A DNA stretch of 64,000 nt, from positions 186,001 to 250,000 of the forward strand of contig NZ_LFXJ01000008.1 in NCBI RefSeq assembly GCF_001183605.1, given 5' to 3'. Origin of the DNA: Lysinibacillus xylanilyticus (lineage in GTDB: Bacteria > Bacillota > Bacilli > Bacillales_A > Planococcaceae). The notes under the pieces are model-generated. The model was not told the DNA's origin. It saw only the letters and a list, made by a program, of their open reading frames with translations, and made no database searches. A program made the translations under genes and the position numbers. This document shows, in pieces, positions 45,944 through 55,500 of the stretch; within the stretch, counting starts at the first letter, position 1, and every line of letters starts with the position of its first letter.

Positions 45944-46402
45944 ATGAAAGCAAATTATATCGGAGATTTTCAGGAATGGGCAAAGGATTTTGCATTTTTT
46001 ATTGAGGTCCGTGTACGTTTTTCAGAAACGGATATGTACGGTCATATGAACAATACAGTTAGCTTTACATATTTTGAACAGGCACGAATAGATTATTTTC
46101 ATCATCTAGGTATTCTAATGCCTTCTGCAATTGATGAACATGTAGAGGGGATTCCGATTGTAGCAGATTTACAGTGTGATTACGTGAAGCAAGTTTTCTT
46201 TGATGATGTGCTAAGAATTTATACGAAGGTAGCGACAGTAGGGAACTCATCATTGGATATTCATTACTTAGCGAAAAACCAGCATGATGAAGTTTGCTTT
46301 ACGGGTCGTGGTACGGTAGTGCAAATGAATCCTCGAACTGGCAAGAGTGTGCCACTATCTGAAGAAGTAAAAACTCAATTAGCAAGCTTGGTTTTCATAT
46401 AG
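45944..46402 (+). CDS. Acyl-CoA thioesterase, hotdog fold (YsmA-like)
   Basis: 152 residues. 4HBT family: VRVRFSETDMYGHMNNTVSFTYFEQARIDYFHHLG with the catalytic Asp in ETDMYGHMNN (about residues 25-34), then a hotdog beta-sheet. It hydrolyses acyl-CoA or another acyl thioester. B. subtilis has ysmA beside gerE. ATG 45944 has GGGGGATGG 9 bases upstream; longer in-frame starts are unsupported. The FadR box suggests a role in fatty-acid metabolism. Confidence 0.82.
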   Translation: MKANYIGDFQEWAKDFAFFIEVRVRFSETDMYGHMNNTVSFTYFEQARIDYFHHLGILMPSAIDEHVEGIPIVADLQCDYVKQVFFDDVLRIYTKVATVGNSSLDIHYLAKNQHDEVCFTGRGTVVQMNPRTGKSVPLSEEVKTQLASLVFI

Positions 46403-46492
46403 TATTGGAAAAGGATTGCGAAAAAGTCCTATTCGAGGAATGAAGTTTAAACAATGATCTCAACGGTTGAAATTGCACTTTTACGGCTCAAT

Positions 46493-47068
46493 TCATCACA
46501 AAAAGTTGTGGATGACATTTGTTAAAACGTATGCAAAATATAAGTTGATTGGAGTGAAGAATGGGTGACTCCTAGGGGATCAGCAATAGAGGAACGAAGG
46601 CTAAAACCATCACGTCCTGTGATAACGCCTTCGTGATAACGTTTTGTTGGCCCGAGACCCTGAAACGAGCAAGTAGGGGAACGAAGGCTAAGAGCATCAC
46701 ATCCTATGATAACGCCTTCGTGACCAACATCGTGTTGTTGCTGTCGCTACGTTTTACTTCGCTTTCGCACAAAAAACATCTGTTGGCCCATGCGGCTCAT
46801 CGGAAGCCCCTAGGAAGCTCTGCTCTGCGCGAAAGCGAAGCGTCAGCGGCAAATGTTTTCTGTAGCGAAAGCAAAGCGACAGCAACAAATGTTTTCTGTA
46901 GCGAAAGCAAAGCGACAGCTACAAATGTTTTATCTGTGCGAAAGCGAAGCGTCAGCGGCAAATGTTTTCTGAAGCGAAAGCAAAGCGACAGCTACAAATG
47001 TTTTCTGAAGCGACAGCAACAAAGCGCCCAGTCGGAACTGAAATCAACCACTCGTTATGGTGATGATC
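46493..47068 (+). repeat. Inverted-end element with five tandem 36-bp units, copy C (families R1 and R3)
   Basis: Ends TCATCACAAAAAGTTGTGG and CACTCGTTATGGTGATGA. Two internal hairpin repeats as in copy B. At 46829-47009 there are five head-to-tail 36-bp units (GCGAAAGC[G/A]AAGCG[A/T]CAGC...AAATGTTTTCTG), making this the longest copy. It fills gap 46403-47213; ORFs in it are not genes. Confidence 0.82.
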
Positions 47069-47213
47069 CACTTTTACATAAAATTCATTAATGGGTGGAA
47101 TTAATTTCCGATTTTTTTTAGGAAACACGGGATATTCATGAAAATAGCCGTCACCGCTCCTCATTCATTAACATAAGTTACAATACGTGCGGGGGAGGAG
47201 GGTGTAACTGAAA

Positions 47214-47435
47214 ATGAATGGCTCTCATCATCGTTCTCTTTTAACGAACCGAGAACGTGAAATATTTGCGCTTTTATTAGCTGAAAAAACAACGAGGGAT
47301 ATTGCAGAGCAACTTGGTATTAGTGAAAAAACAGTGCGAAATCACATTTCCAATACAATTCAAAAGTTAGGTGTAACAAATCGATCTCAGGCGTTAATTG
47401 AGCTGTTACGCTTAGAAGAATTCAAATTAGACTAA
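47214..47435 (+). CDS. gerE: Spore germination/late mother-cell regulator GerE
   Basis: 73 residues, entirely a LuxR-type helix-turn-helix: LLTNREREIFALLLAEKTTRDIAEQLGISEKTVRNHISNTIQKLGVTNRSQALIELLR. Same length and motif as B. subtilis GerE, which adjusts sigma-K-dependent coat gene expression. GGGGGAGGAGGG precedes the start. Confidence 0.95.
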   Translation: MNGSHHRSLLTNREREIFALLLAEKTTRDIAEQLGISEKTVRNHISNTIQKLGVTNRSQALIELLRLEEFKLD

Positions 47436-47510
47436 TTGGACACTTGCTATTTCAGAAAAAAAACGACAAAATAGAACTATTCAACGTATTTTTAGGAGTG
47501 AAATAGTTAT

Positions 47511-47963
47511 ATGTCGGATGAAGTAACAAAACACTCACCTGAAACCGTTGCAACGGTTGAAAAGGAATTACGCTATATAGCGGCGATTGTGAAGCAAAAA
47601 GGAAGAGAGATTGTTTCACAATATGCGATTACGCCGCCACAATTTGTTGCATTACAGTGGTTAGAAGAGCTTGGAGATATAACAATTGGCGACCTGTCAA
47701 ATCGAATATACTTAGCTTTTAGTACAACAACAGATCTAGTGGACCGAATGGAGAAAAATGAATTAGTCAAGCGAGTACGTGACGAAAATGATCGTCGTGT
47801 CGTTGTTGTTCATCTTCTCGAGAAGGGCGAACGTATTATTCAAGAGGTTATTGAAAAAAGACAGCAATATTTGCAGGAGAAGCTTGTTGGTTTTAACGAA
47901 CAAGAAGTCGCTCAATTATCAAGCTATTTAGAAAAACTACATGTACACATGAAACAGGATTGA
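47511..47963 (+). CDS. MarR family transcriptional regulator (YsmB)
   Basis: 150 residues with winged helix: PPQFVALQWLEELGDITIGDLSNRIYLAFSTTTDLVDRMEKNELVKRVRDENDRRVVVVHLLEKG. Target genes unknown. It ends 10 bases before murI, the same order as B. subtilis ysmB-racE. TAGGAGTG ribosome site. Confidence 0.9.
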   Translation: MSDEVTKHSPETVATVEKELRYIAAIVKQKGREIVSQYAITPPQFVALQWLEELGDITIGDLSNRIYLAFSTTTDLVDRMEKNELVKRVRDENDRRVVVVHLLEKGERIIQEVIEKRQQYLQEKLVGFNEQEVAQLSSYLEKLHVHMKQD

Positions 47964-47973
47964 GGCGGAAAGT

Positions 47974-48771
47974 ATGAATGCCCCGATAGGCGTTATTGAC
48001 TCAGGAGTAGGCGGTTTAACCGTAGCAAAAGAAATAATGAAACTATTACCAAATGAAACGATCTATTATATTGGTGATACAGCAAGATGTCCGTATGGTC
48101 CAAGAAGTCGTCAGGAAGTACGAAATTTCACTTGGCAAATGGCAAAAGCACTAGAGAAAATGAATATCAAAATGCTCGTCATTGCTTGTAATACAGCGAC
48201 TGCAGTAGCACTCGAAAGTTTACAAAGAAATATGCCTTTTCCGGTACTAGGCGTTATTAATGCTGGCGCACGTGCAGCTGTAAAGAAAACGAAGCGACAT
48301 GAAGTCGTTGTGCTTGCAACAGAAGGAACAATTAAAAGTGGGGCGTATGAAGAAGCCTTACTATCATTGAATACGTCAACTCATATAATTCCGCTGGCTT
48401 GCCCAACATTCGTACCACTTGTAGAAAGTGGCGAATATAAAGGTGGATTTGCAAATAAATTAATAGCGGAAGGCTTAAAACCGTTGAAAAATGAACAATT
48501 TGATACGGTCATATTAGGATGTACGCACTATCCAATTTTGCAAAAACAAATTGAAGCTGTTGTAGGAGAAGAAGTTTTTGTGCTTTCTTCTGCAGAGGAA
48601 ACAGCGAAGGATGTTCAAGAAATGCTTGAATATAATGGCACTTTGGCTGATCCAGACGCTGTGCCTGCCCATAAATTTTATGCAACTGGTTCAGTACCGA
48701 TTTTCCGTTCAATTGCTGAAAGTTGGCTTGAGCAAGGTACTCTCCATATAAAACGTATGACATTAAAATAA
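47974..48771 (+). CDS. murI: Glutamate racemase
   Basis: 265 residues. Catalytic Cys motifs are visible: APIGVIDSGVGGLTVAKEIM, VIACNTATAVAL (Cys about 73) and VILGCTHYPILQ (Cys about 184). It makes D-glutamate for peptidoglycan (racE in B. subtilis). In B. subtilis gerM follows; here a terminator and rph follow. Confidence 0.96.
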   Translation: MNAPIGVIDSGVGGLTVAKEIMKLLPNETIYYIGDTARCPYGPRSRQEVRNFTWQMAKALEKMNIKMLVIACNTATAVALESLQRNMPFPVLGVINAGARAAVKKTKRHEVVVLATEGTIKSGAYEEALLSLNTSTHIIPLACPTFVPLVESGEYKGGFANKLIAEGLKPLKNEQFDTVILGCTHYPILQKQIEAVVGEEVFVLSSAEETAKDVQEMLEYNGTLADPDAVPAHKFYATGSVPIFRSIAESWLEQGTLHIKRMTLK

Positions 48772-48772
48772 A

Positions 48773-48806
48773 AGATCAGCTTAGCTAGGTGCTAGGCTGA
48801 TTTTTG
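48773..48806 (+). terminator. murI terminator
   Basis: GATCAGCTTAGCTA / TAGGCTGATTTTT imperfect stem with T5. Confidence 0.7.
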
Positions 48807-48903
48807 CCGTTTTTAGTATTATACATAAGGGACAGGGCACTTTTTTGAAGGTGAAAATTATGTTAAGATGAGTGCGCGAAAGTTTTTAGGAGGAACGAAA
48901 ATT

Positions 48904-49653
48904 ATGACAAGATTTGATGGAAGAAATGTAAATGCACTGCGTCCTGTGAAAATAGATAGTGAGTATTTATTGCACCCAGAAGGCTCAGTGTTAATTCAAG
49001 TAGGCAATACAAAAGTAATTTGCACAGCAACTATTGAGGATAAAGTTCCTGGATTTTTACGTGGACAAGGCAAAGGGTGGATCACTGCAGAATACTCAAT
49101 GCTACCTCGTGCAACAGCACAGCGTACAGCACGTGAATCATCTCGCGGCAAAGTAAATGGCCGCACAATGGAAATCCAACGATTAATCGGTCGTGCATTA
49201 CGTGCTGTCGTTGATTTAGAAGCACTTGGTGAGCGCACTGTGTGGATTGACTGTGACGTGATTCAAGCAGACGGAGGGACACGTACAGCCTCAATAACAG
49301 GAGCATTTGTAGCGATGACGCAAGCAATTGCTAAGCTTGCAGAAGAAAAACAATTAGCTAAATTCCCGGTGACAGACTATTTAGCTGCAACAAGTGTTGG
49401 TATTGTAGAGGATCACGGAGCAATTTTAGACTTAAACTACGTTGAAGATGTTGCTGCTGCTGTAGATATGAATATCGTCATGACAGGAGCAGGACGATTT
49501 GTTGAGCTACAAGGGACTGGTGAAGAAGCAACCTTCTCTCGTGAAGAGTTAAATGAACTACTGGCGTTAGGTGAAGCGGGCATTCAACAATTGATTGCAC
49601 TTCAAAAAGAGACACTAGGTGAATTGGCTAACAAAGTGGGAGGAAATGAATAA
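48904..49653 (+). CDS. rph: Ribonuclease PH
   Basis: 249 residues, full family length: [76 protein letters not shown] phosphorolytic 3' exonuclease maturing tRNA ends. ATG 48904 with GGAGGAACG upstream was chosen over ATG 48868, which has no site. Confidence 0.96.
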   Translation: MTRFDGRNVNALRPVKIDSEYLLHPEGSVLIQVGNTKVICTATIEDKVPGFLRGQGKGWITAEYSMLPRATAQRTARESSRGKVNGRTMEIQRLIGRALRAVVDLEALGERTVWIDCDVIQADGGTRTASITGAFVAMTQAIAKLAEEKQLAKFPVTDYLAATSVGIVEDHGAILDLNYVEDVAAAVDMNIVMTGAGRFVELQGTGEEATFSREELNELLALGEAGIQQLIALQKETLGELANKVGGNE

Positions 49654-49654
49654 C

Positions 49655-50248
49655 ATGAAACAAGTAGTCATTGCAACTAAAAATGAAGGAAAAGCAAAAG
49701 ATTTCGAAGCGTTATTTGGTCCACTTGGCTATGAAGTAGTAACTATGTTTGATGTAGCCCCAGAGATGGAAATAGAAGAAACAGGCACTACCTTTGAGGA
49801 AAATGCAATCTTAAAGGCAGAAGCATTGGCAAAAGAGCTAAACAAAATTGTTATTGCTGATGATAGTGGCTTAGCTGTTGATGCATTAAATGGTGAACCA
49901 GGTGTTTATTCCGCACGTTATGCTGGTGATCATGATGATGAAGCAAACATGGTTAAACTATTAGAAAACCTAAAAAATGTCGAAGATGAAAAACGTACAG
50001 CACGTTTCTGCTGTTGCATTGCTATTGCAGGGCCTGGTTTTGAAACGACAACAGTTTTTGGTACTTGTGAAGGTGTTATTGCACACGAAAAACGTGGTAC
50101 AAATGGTTTTGGTTATGATCCAATCTTCTTTGTACCAAGCTTAAACCGTATGATGGCAGAGCTAACAGCCGATGAAAAAGGAGCAATTTCCCACCGCGGG
50201 AATGCTATTCGTAAGTTGAAGGAACAATTACCTAATCTTATAAAATAA
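49655..50248 (+). CDS. rdgB: XTP/dITP diphosphatase (RdgB/HAM1)
   Basis: 197 residues. Signature MKQVVIATKNEGKAKDF, IADDSGLAVDALNGEPGVYSARYAG and TNGFGYDPIFFVP. It removes non-canonical purine triphosphates. It starts one base after the rph stop; the GGGAGG site lies inside rph. An ATG at 49646 is too close to that site. Equivalent of B. subtilis ysnA. Confidence 0.95.
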   Translation: MKQVVIATKNEGKAKDFEALFGPLGYEVVTMFDVAPEMEIEETGTTFEENAILKAEALAKELNKIVIADDSGLAVDALNGEPGVYSARYAGDHDDEANMVKLLENLKNVEDEKRTARFCCCIAIAGPGFETTTVFGTCEGVIAHEKRGTNGFGYDPIFFVPSLNRMMAELTADEKGAISHRGNAIRKLKEQLPNLIK

Positions 50249-50260
50249 GAGGTGATATCC

Positions 50261-50767
50261 ATGCAAATACTGGTCATGAGTGATACACATGGCGATAGTA
50301 ATGTGATTGAAAAAGTTCGTGGCTTTTACCCAAAGGTTGATGCTTTCATTCATTGTGGAGATAGTGAGCTTCCTTTCTCGCATGAAGCATTGGATGGCAT
50401 GAATAAAGTACGCGGAAATTGTGACATTGATAAAGCCTTCCATGACGAGGTAGTATTCGATTTAGAGGACGTCACAGTCTTTGTAACACATGGCCATTTA
50501 TTCAATGTTAAAACTTCAATCTTGTCATTATCATATCGTGCCAAAGAGGTAAACGCACAAATTGCGTGCTTTGGTCACTCTCATATTCTTGGGGCGGAAA
50601 TGATTGATGATGTGTTATTTTTAAATCCGGGGAGCTTATTAAAACCTCGTGGTCGTAAAGAAAAAAGCTTTGCCCTTGTTGAGGCTGAGGACACGTATTT
50701 TGAAGTAAAGTTCTTTACGGATGATAATAGCTGTATTTCCAGCCACAAGTTTATGCGAAAAAAATGA
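50261..50767 (+). CDS. Metallophosphoesterase, YfcE/YsnB type
   Basis: 168 residues. Calcineurin-like metal sites: LVMSDTHGDSN (Asp, His), FIHCGDSE, KVRGNCD, VTHGH and FGHSHI, then FLNPGS. Probable phosphodiesterase of unknown substrate. Last of rph-rdgB-ysnB. ATG 50261 with AAGAGGTGAT. Confidence 0.92.
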   Translation: MQILVMSDTHGDSNVIEKVRGFYPKVDAFIHCGDSELPFSHEALDGMNKVRGNCDIDKAFHDEVVFDLEDVTVFVTHGHLFNVKTSILSLSYRAKEVNAQIACFGHSHILGAEMIDDVLFLNPGSLLKPRGRKEKSFALVEAEDTYFEVKFFTDDNSCISSHKFMRKK

Positions 50768-50773
50768 TGTAAC

Positions 50774-50812
50774 AAAAGCGCTTAAGTTTTAGAAACTATA
50801 AGCGTTTTTTGT
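50774..50812 (+). terminator. Terminator of rph-rdgB-ysnB
   Basis: AAGCGCTTAAGTTT / AAACTATAAGCGTTTTTT stem. A fragment of repeat R5 (GGACCGATTGGTGAAGA) follows at 50820-50837. Confidence 0.8.
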
Positions 50813-50913
50813 TTTATCCAGGACCGATTGGTGAAGATTAAATGGTAAAAATGGCTATGAATTGTTTATGATGAAGTAGAAAAAATAAAGATAAACGTAA
50901 CAAAGGAGATAAC

Positions 50914-52374
50914 ATGGAAAATACATTAGGATGGAATTTTGATAATAGCTATGCCCGCCTACCAAGCATTTTTTATTCATTAATTAATTTAAATCCAGTT
51001 CGTTCACCAAAGTTAATAATGTTAAATGAATCAGTTGCCAATTCACTTGGATTAGACGTTAAAGCTTTGCAAAGCGAAGAAGCAGTAGCGGTTTTTGCAG
51101 GTAACAACAATCCGACAGGTGGCACACCCATTGCACAAGCTTACGCAGGCCATCAATTTGGTCACTTTAATATGCTCGGAGACGGAAGAGCGCTGTTATT
51201 AGGTGAACAACTAACACCAGCTCATGAACGCTTTGATATAGCGCTTAAAGGCTCAGGAAGAACACCTTATTCCCGTGGGGGAGATGGCAGAGCAGCACTT
51301 GGTCCAATGCTACGTGAATATATTATTAGTGAAGCCATGTATGCACTTGGCATTCCAACTACTCGAAGTTTAGCTATCGTGACGACAGGTGAAATGATCC
51401 TTCGTGAAACAGAGCTTCCAGGGGCAGTCTTAACGCGTATTGCAAGTAGTCATTTGCGAGTGGGAACTTTCCAATATGCAGCGAACTTTGGCAATGAGGA
51501 TGAGCTAAAAGCTTTGGCGGATTACGCTTTGGAACGTCACTTTCCTAATGCTGATGAAGCCCAAAATCGTTATTTAACCCTACTACAGGAAGTTATCAAG
51601 AAACAAGCATCTCTCATTGCAAAGTGGCAGTTAGTTGGTTTTATTCATGGAGTCATGAATACAGATAATATGACCATTAGTGGTGAGACGATCGATTATG
51701 GTCCTTGCGCTTTCATGGATACGTATGATCCGGCGACAGTATTTAGCTCTATTGATCGTCAAGGCCGTTATGCGTATGGCAACCAACCTAATATCGGAGG
51801 ATGGAATTTAACACGATTTGCTGAATCATTAATACCGTTAATCCATGAAGATCAGGAAGAAGCTATACACTTAGCTCAAGAGACTCTAAAGCAATATCCT
51901 GAGCTGTATTATGCAAACTGGCTAACAGGTATGCGAGCAAAGCTTGGGATATTTAACGAAGAAGATCAGGATGGGTCACTCATTGAAGAGCTTCTAAAGT
52001 TAATGCAGCAACATCAAGCAGACTATACGAACACATTTATCGCATTAACCTTTGATAAATTTGATGAATCAATGTTATTTAGTACAAATGAATTTAAAGA
52101 ATGGCATAAGAATTGGCTTGCAAGACTAGAAAGACAGCAGGAAACAAAAGACATGTCTCAACAATTAATGCGTGATCATAATCCAGCAGTTATTCCGCGA
52201 AATCACCGTGTAGAAGAAGCATTAGAGGCTGCTGTTGAACAAGGAGACTATAGCGTAATGGAGCGATTACTGGATGCTCTTGCTCAACCTTTTGCGCATT
52301 GTAAGGAGCAGCAGGAGTATACAACATTACCAACACCATCTAATCAACCATATCGAACGTTTTGTGGCACATGA
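50914..52374 (+). CDS. selO: SelO/YdiU family protein adenylyltransferase
   Basis: 486 residues. YdiU/SelO pattern: [98 protein letters not shown] and the final [11 protein letters not shown]. SelO is a pseudokinase-fold enzyme that AMPylates proteins in redox stress. It lacks a selenocysteine and ends in GT, close to the bacterial length. GGAGAT ribosome site. No operon partners. Confidence 0.93.
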   Translation: MENTLGWNFDNSYARLPSIFYSLINLNPVRSPKLIMLNESVANSLGLDVKALQSEEAVAVFAGNNNPTGGTPIAQAYAGHQFGHFNMLGDGRALLLGEQLTPAHERFDIALKGSGRTPYSRGGDGRAALGPMLREYIISEAMYALGIPTTRSLAIVTTGEMILRETELPGAVLTRIASSHLRVGTFQYAANFGNEDELKALADYALERHFPNADEAQNRYLTLLQEVIKKQASLIAKWQLVGFIHGVMNTDNMTISGETIDYGPCAFMDTYDPATVFSSIDRQGRYAYGNQPNIGGWNLTRFAESLIPLIHEDQEEAIHLAQETLKQYPELYYANWLTGMRAKLGIFNEEDQDGSLIEELLKLMQQHQADYTNTFIALTFDKFDESMLFSTNEFKEWHKNWLARLERQQETKDMSQQLMRDHNPAVIPRNHRVEEALEAAVEQGDYSVMERLLDALAQPFAHCKEQQEYTTLPTPSNQPYRTFCGT

Positions 52375-52546
52375 GTTAAAAGTACAATTGTGAAGGAAAT
52401 CTTTGTGAGTGTTGAAGCACTTTTATCGAAGGTGATTTCCGGGCATGGATAAACAATGCCGCTGAACGGTTTGCTTTCGCACAAAAATGCATCTTACTGA
52501 AGCGTCGTTTTATTACGGTAAATTTGAGTACATGCTTAGTGAAGCG

Positions 52547-52842
52547 GTTGATTGGAGTGAAGACTGGGCGACTCCTTGGGGATCAGCGAATAGAGGAACG
52601 AAGGCTAAAACCATCACGACCTGTGATAACGCCTTCGTGACCAACATCGTGTTGACCCGAGACCCTGGAGCGAGCACATAGGGGAACGAAGGCTAAGAGC
52701 ATCACATCCTGTGATAACGCCTTCGTGACCAACTTCCTGTTGGCCCAAGCGGCTCATCGGACGCCCCCAGGAAGCTTTGCTCTGTGCGAAAGCGAAGCGA
52801 CAGCAACAAAGCGTCCAGTCGGAACGGAAATCAACCCCTCGT
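52547..52842 (+). repeat. Inverted-end element, copy D (family R1)
   Basis: From GGTTGATTGGAGTG to GGAACGGAAATCAACC; the outer ~35 bp at each side are lost. Both internal hairpin repeats remain. Gap 52375-53013 has no gene. Confidence 0.78.
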
Positions 52843-53013
52843 TTGGCAGAAGAGCCATACCTGAATATGACACTTTAATTTCATTAATGTAATAGTTTTC
52901 AACAGTACGAAAACGAAGGATAAATTCTTCGTTTTTTTATTTTGAAAAAATGTCACTACATAATTTCCTGAGCATACGCTATGTATGAGTATTAGTGAAG
53001 GAGAATGTGTACA

Positions 53014-53178
53014 GTGCATAAGTATTCAAAAGGTTGGTTTGTGAAGCAACTTCGAGATCATGGTATTTTGGTACATCCACAATATAAAAGTCATTTAGGC
53101 AATTATAAAGAATCCGAACTGCGCAATTTATATTATCGATATGTTGAAAATGAAACGTTAGATTCAGAACAAAAATAG
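53014..53178 (+). CDS. Small DUF2639 protein (YflJ-like)
   Basis: 54 residues from GTG 53014 (MHKYSKGWFVKQLRDHGILV), then HPQYKSHLGNYKESELRNLYY. The SKGWFVKQL...HGI..HP and YK...LRNLY pattern fits the DUF2639 family found in Bacillales (YflJ in B. subtilis), function unknown. AAGGAGA lies 10 bases upstream. The hairpin 14 bases after the stop reaches into the next gene's ribosome site. Confidence 0.7.
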   Translation: MHKYSKGWFVKQLRDHGILVHPQYKSHLGNYKESELRNLYYRYVENETLDSEQK

Positions 53179-53191
53179 ACATTTTAGTTTG

Positions 53192-53237
53192 AATAACTCC
53201 TTTGTAGGAAAGAACTTAACTACAGAAAGGAGTTATT
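53192..53237 (+). promoter_or_regulatory. Hairpin covering the ribosome site of the DUF2071 gene
   Basis: AATAACTCCTTT (53192-53203) is the exact complement of AAAGGAGTTATT (53226-53237), which contains the ribosome site for ATG 53240. It may keep translation low, or end the upstream DUF2639 transcript. Confidence 0.55.
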
Positions 53238-53239
53238 TT

Positions 53240-53941
53240 ATGTGGAGTAAATCGTGGATTATGACGCAAATATGGCAAGATGTGTTGTTTCTACATTGGC
53301 CAGTATCACCGAAGGATTTAGAGCACTACATTCCGCAAGAGTTGCAACTGGATCTCTATGAAAATAACGCTTGGCTTAGTGCTGTCCTTTTTAAAGTAAA
53401 AGGACAACGATTAAGATTTCTACCTCCATTCCCAGGAGTAGGTTCCCATTTGCAGCTTAATATTCGGACATATGTTACATATAACGGCATGAAAGGAGTC
53501 TATTTCTTTAATTCAGATGTTACGAATCGTTTTATTGTACAAATAGCTACAATGGGCAGTTTATCATATCGTCATTCAAAAATAGCTTTAAAACAAAAAG
53601 AGAACAATTTTTCTTTTACAAGTTTATATCACGGTGCGCAGGATGAAAGGTTGAAAATTTCATATCAACCGACTGATAGTGAAATAACTAGTTCTACCTT
53701 TGAAAAATGGTTAGTGGAACGTTATCATTCATGGTCAAAGTGGAAGAGTTCACTATTCCGCATAGATATAGATCATATGCCATGGCAGCTACAACGAGTT
53801 CATATTAATATTGAAAGCAATTCATTAGCTCCATTTGTGAAGGAATCTATACAAGGCATTCAACCGATTGCTCATTATTCGAAGAGTAAACAGGCAAGAA
53901 TTTATTCGCCAAAAGTAGAAACCGGATTCAAAAATACTTAG
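53240..53941 (+). CDS. DUF2071 protein (YqjF family)
   Basis: 233 residues from ATG 53240 with AAGGAGTT 6 bases upstream. Pattern WQDVLFLHWPVSPKDLEHYIPQELQLDLYENNAWLSAVLFKVKG, PFPGVGSHLQLNIRTYVTYNGMKGVYFFN and QPIAHYSKSKQARIYSP, as in YqjF/DUF2071 acetoacetate-decarboxylase-like fold proteins. Function unknown. TTG 53189 in frame is unlikely since it lies in the hairpin. Confidence 0.82.
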   Translation: MWSKSWIMTQIWQDVLFLHWPVSPKDLEHYIPQELQLDLYENNAWLSAVLFKVKGQRLRFLPPFPGVGSHLQLNIRTYVTYNGMKGVYFFNSDVTNRFIVQIATMGSLSYRHSKIALKQKENNFSFTSLYHGAQDERLKISYQPTDSEITSSTFEKWLVERYHSWSKWKSSLFRIDIDHMPWQLQRVHINIESNSLAPFVKESIQGIQPIAHYSKSKQARIYSPKVETGFKNT

Positions 53942-53986
53942 TGGATCTGGTTTTGCTTTTGTTTGTTGATTGAGTAGTAGTTTGAC

Positions 53987-54733
53987 CTATTCTTCATACA
54001 TCATTTTTTTAGTCATCCCACCATCAACTGTTAGATTAATGCCTGTGACGAAATTATTTGTTGGGCTAGTTAAATACAAGCAAGCCTGTGCAATGTCTGC
54101 GGGAACGCCTACACGCCCCGATAAATGCTGCTCGTGATCATTCTTACTGAGCTGTTCATAATCACCTGTTTCAATCCAACCAGGCGAAATACAATTAACC
54201 GTAATATTATCTGGACCTAAGGAACGCGCTAAAGCATGTGTTAATGCGACGATACCGCCTTTTGTTGCTGCATAGGCTTCAGTATGGGGCTCGGACATCT
54301 CTGCGCGTGTAGAGGCTATAGAAACGATTGAGCCGCCATTGGTATTTGCTTGCATAACTTTTGCAGCCTCCCTTGAACATAAAAAGACACTCGTTAAATT
54401 TGTTTGAAGCATATCATTCCATTCATCCAATGTTACATCATAAAAAGATTTATGTTGAAATTTACCCGCATTATTAATTAAAATATGGATAGTACCAAAA
54501 TGATCAACTACTTTTTGCATTAAAGAAACGATGTCCTGTTCTTTTGTAACTTCTGTTTGAGCAAAAAGAACAGAATGACCTTGCACAAGTAAATCTTTTT
54601 CTAATTGCTGTCCTAATTCTTTATTTACATCGGCAATAACTACATTGGCACCATTTCGTGCATACTCAAGCACAATACCTTTGCCAATCCCTTGCGCACC
54701 GCCAGTTACAACGACTACTAAATCTTTAAACAT
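53987..54733 (-). CDS. Short-chain dehydrogenase/reductase
   Basis: 248 residues of classical SDR type: cofactor motif VVTGGAQGIGKGIV (about 9-22), NNAG (about 87), catalytic Ser in SIVSIAST, YAATKGG (Tyr/Lys) and C-terminal LTSPTNNFVTGINLTVDGG. NAD(P)H-dependent; the substrate cannot be read from sequence (FabG and glucose dehydrogenase share this pattern). GGAGGAAGC site. Monocistronic. Confidence 0.88.
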   Translation of the reverse strand: MFKDLVVVVTGGAQGIGKGIVLEYARNGANVVIADVNKELGQQLEKDLLVQGHSVLFAQTEVTKEQDIVSLMQKVVDHFGTIHILINNAGKFQHKSFYDVTLDEWNDMLQTNLTSVFLCSREAAKVMQANTNGGSIVSIASTRAEMSEPHTEAYAATKGGIVALTHALARSLGPDNITVNCISPGWIETGDYEQLSKNDHEQHLSGRVGVPADIAQACLYLTSPTNNFVTGINLTVDGGMTKKMMYEE

Positions 54734-54862
54734 ATTGCTTCCTCCAGTTTATTTACTTTTCATTATTTTAGCAAAAGTAGGGTTGTAGAGGGCATAATGA
54801 GGTACAGGAAATCATATAATATTAATATTGAGGCAGACCTTGCCTGCATAGTAAAATTAATG

Positions 54863-54891
54863 TTGACATTATGGTGTAAAGAACATATAAT
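54863..54891 (+). promoter_or_regulatory. Consensus promoter of tRNA-Arg
   Basis: TTGACA, 17 bases, TATAAT: a perfect sigma-A match 45 bases before the tRNA. Confidence 0.85.
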
Positions 54892-54935
54892 AAATATTGT
54901 CCTTGATGTGGACTACATAAAAAATATAACATCAT

Positions 54936-55009
<74 letters not shown>

Positions 55010-55014
55010 TCTAA

Positions 55015-55100
55015 GGGTTCAGATAGAATAAGTTTGAACCAACTGAAAAGCGCTTTAAATCCTTTAATATCAGGGGTTTGAAGCGTTTTTTCTTTTTTTG
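55015..55100 (+). repeat. tRNA 3' flank/terminator repeat (family R6), copy 1
   Basis: GGGTTCAGATAGAATAAGTT through a terminator hairpin (CGCTTTAAATCC / GGGGTTTGAAGCG, T6). Nearly the same 85 bases recur in direct orientation at 61698-61782. It acts as the tRNA terminator. Confidence 0.75.
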
Positions 55101-55459
55101 ATAATACGAGAAAAAGATAGGAAATGTAGCGAGAAGACGCTACTTGTCTGTTCTGAATCGAACTCCCCTGTTTTTTTTAGACGTGAAGATGGTAGTACTT
55201 TATTTAATATAAATAATTCGGGAAACAGTAATAAATAAAAAAAGGGAAAAGCATACTAATTCCGATTTTATTCCCACTCTTGCATCAAAAGGAAAAGAAG
55301 CGAGAATACCTATAGCTGAAAACGTGGTCTGAATCAATATTATTTCAAATAATTTATGAACGTAGGAAACAACAAAAGCGTTTAACATTGGTTGTATCAA
55401 AATATTTAATTGTAAGCTAGAAATATAAAAAATAGCGCATCTTATTGATACGCACGACG

Positions 55460-55500
55460 AATGGCCATCTATCTGGAATTTTTTCGGATAGATGGCCATT
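55460..55500. repeat. Strong inverted repeat in a gene-poor stretch
   Basis: AATGGCCATCTATC / GATAGATGGCCATT, perfect 14-bp arms with 13-base loop. It lies in gap 55101-55887, where I find no convincing gene; short open frames there lack ribosome sites. Could be an old insertion end or a terminator. Confidence 0.6.

Noticed and set aside
46829-47009. Possible CRISPR array
   Set aside because: The 36-bp units abut directly with no spacers and no cas genes are near.
46633-47091. 152-codon frame
   Set aside because: Entirely inside repeat copy C; same peptides appear at other repeat copies in different frames.
48868-48903. Upstream in-frame start for rph
   Set aside because: The ribosome site lies after it, directly before ATG 48904.
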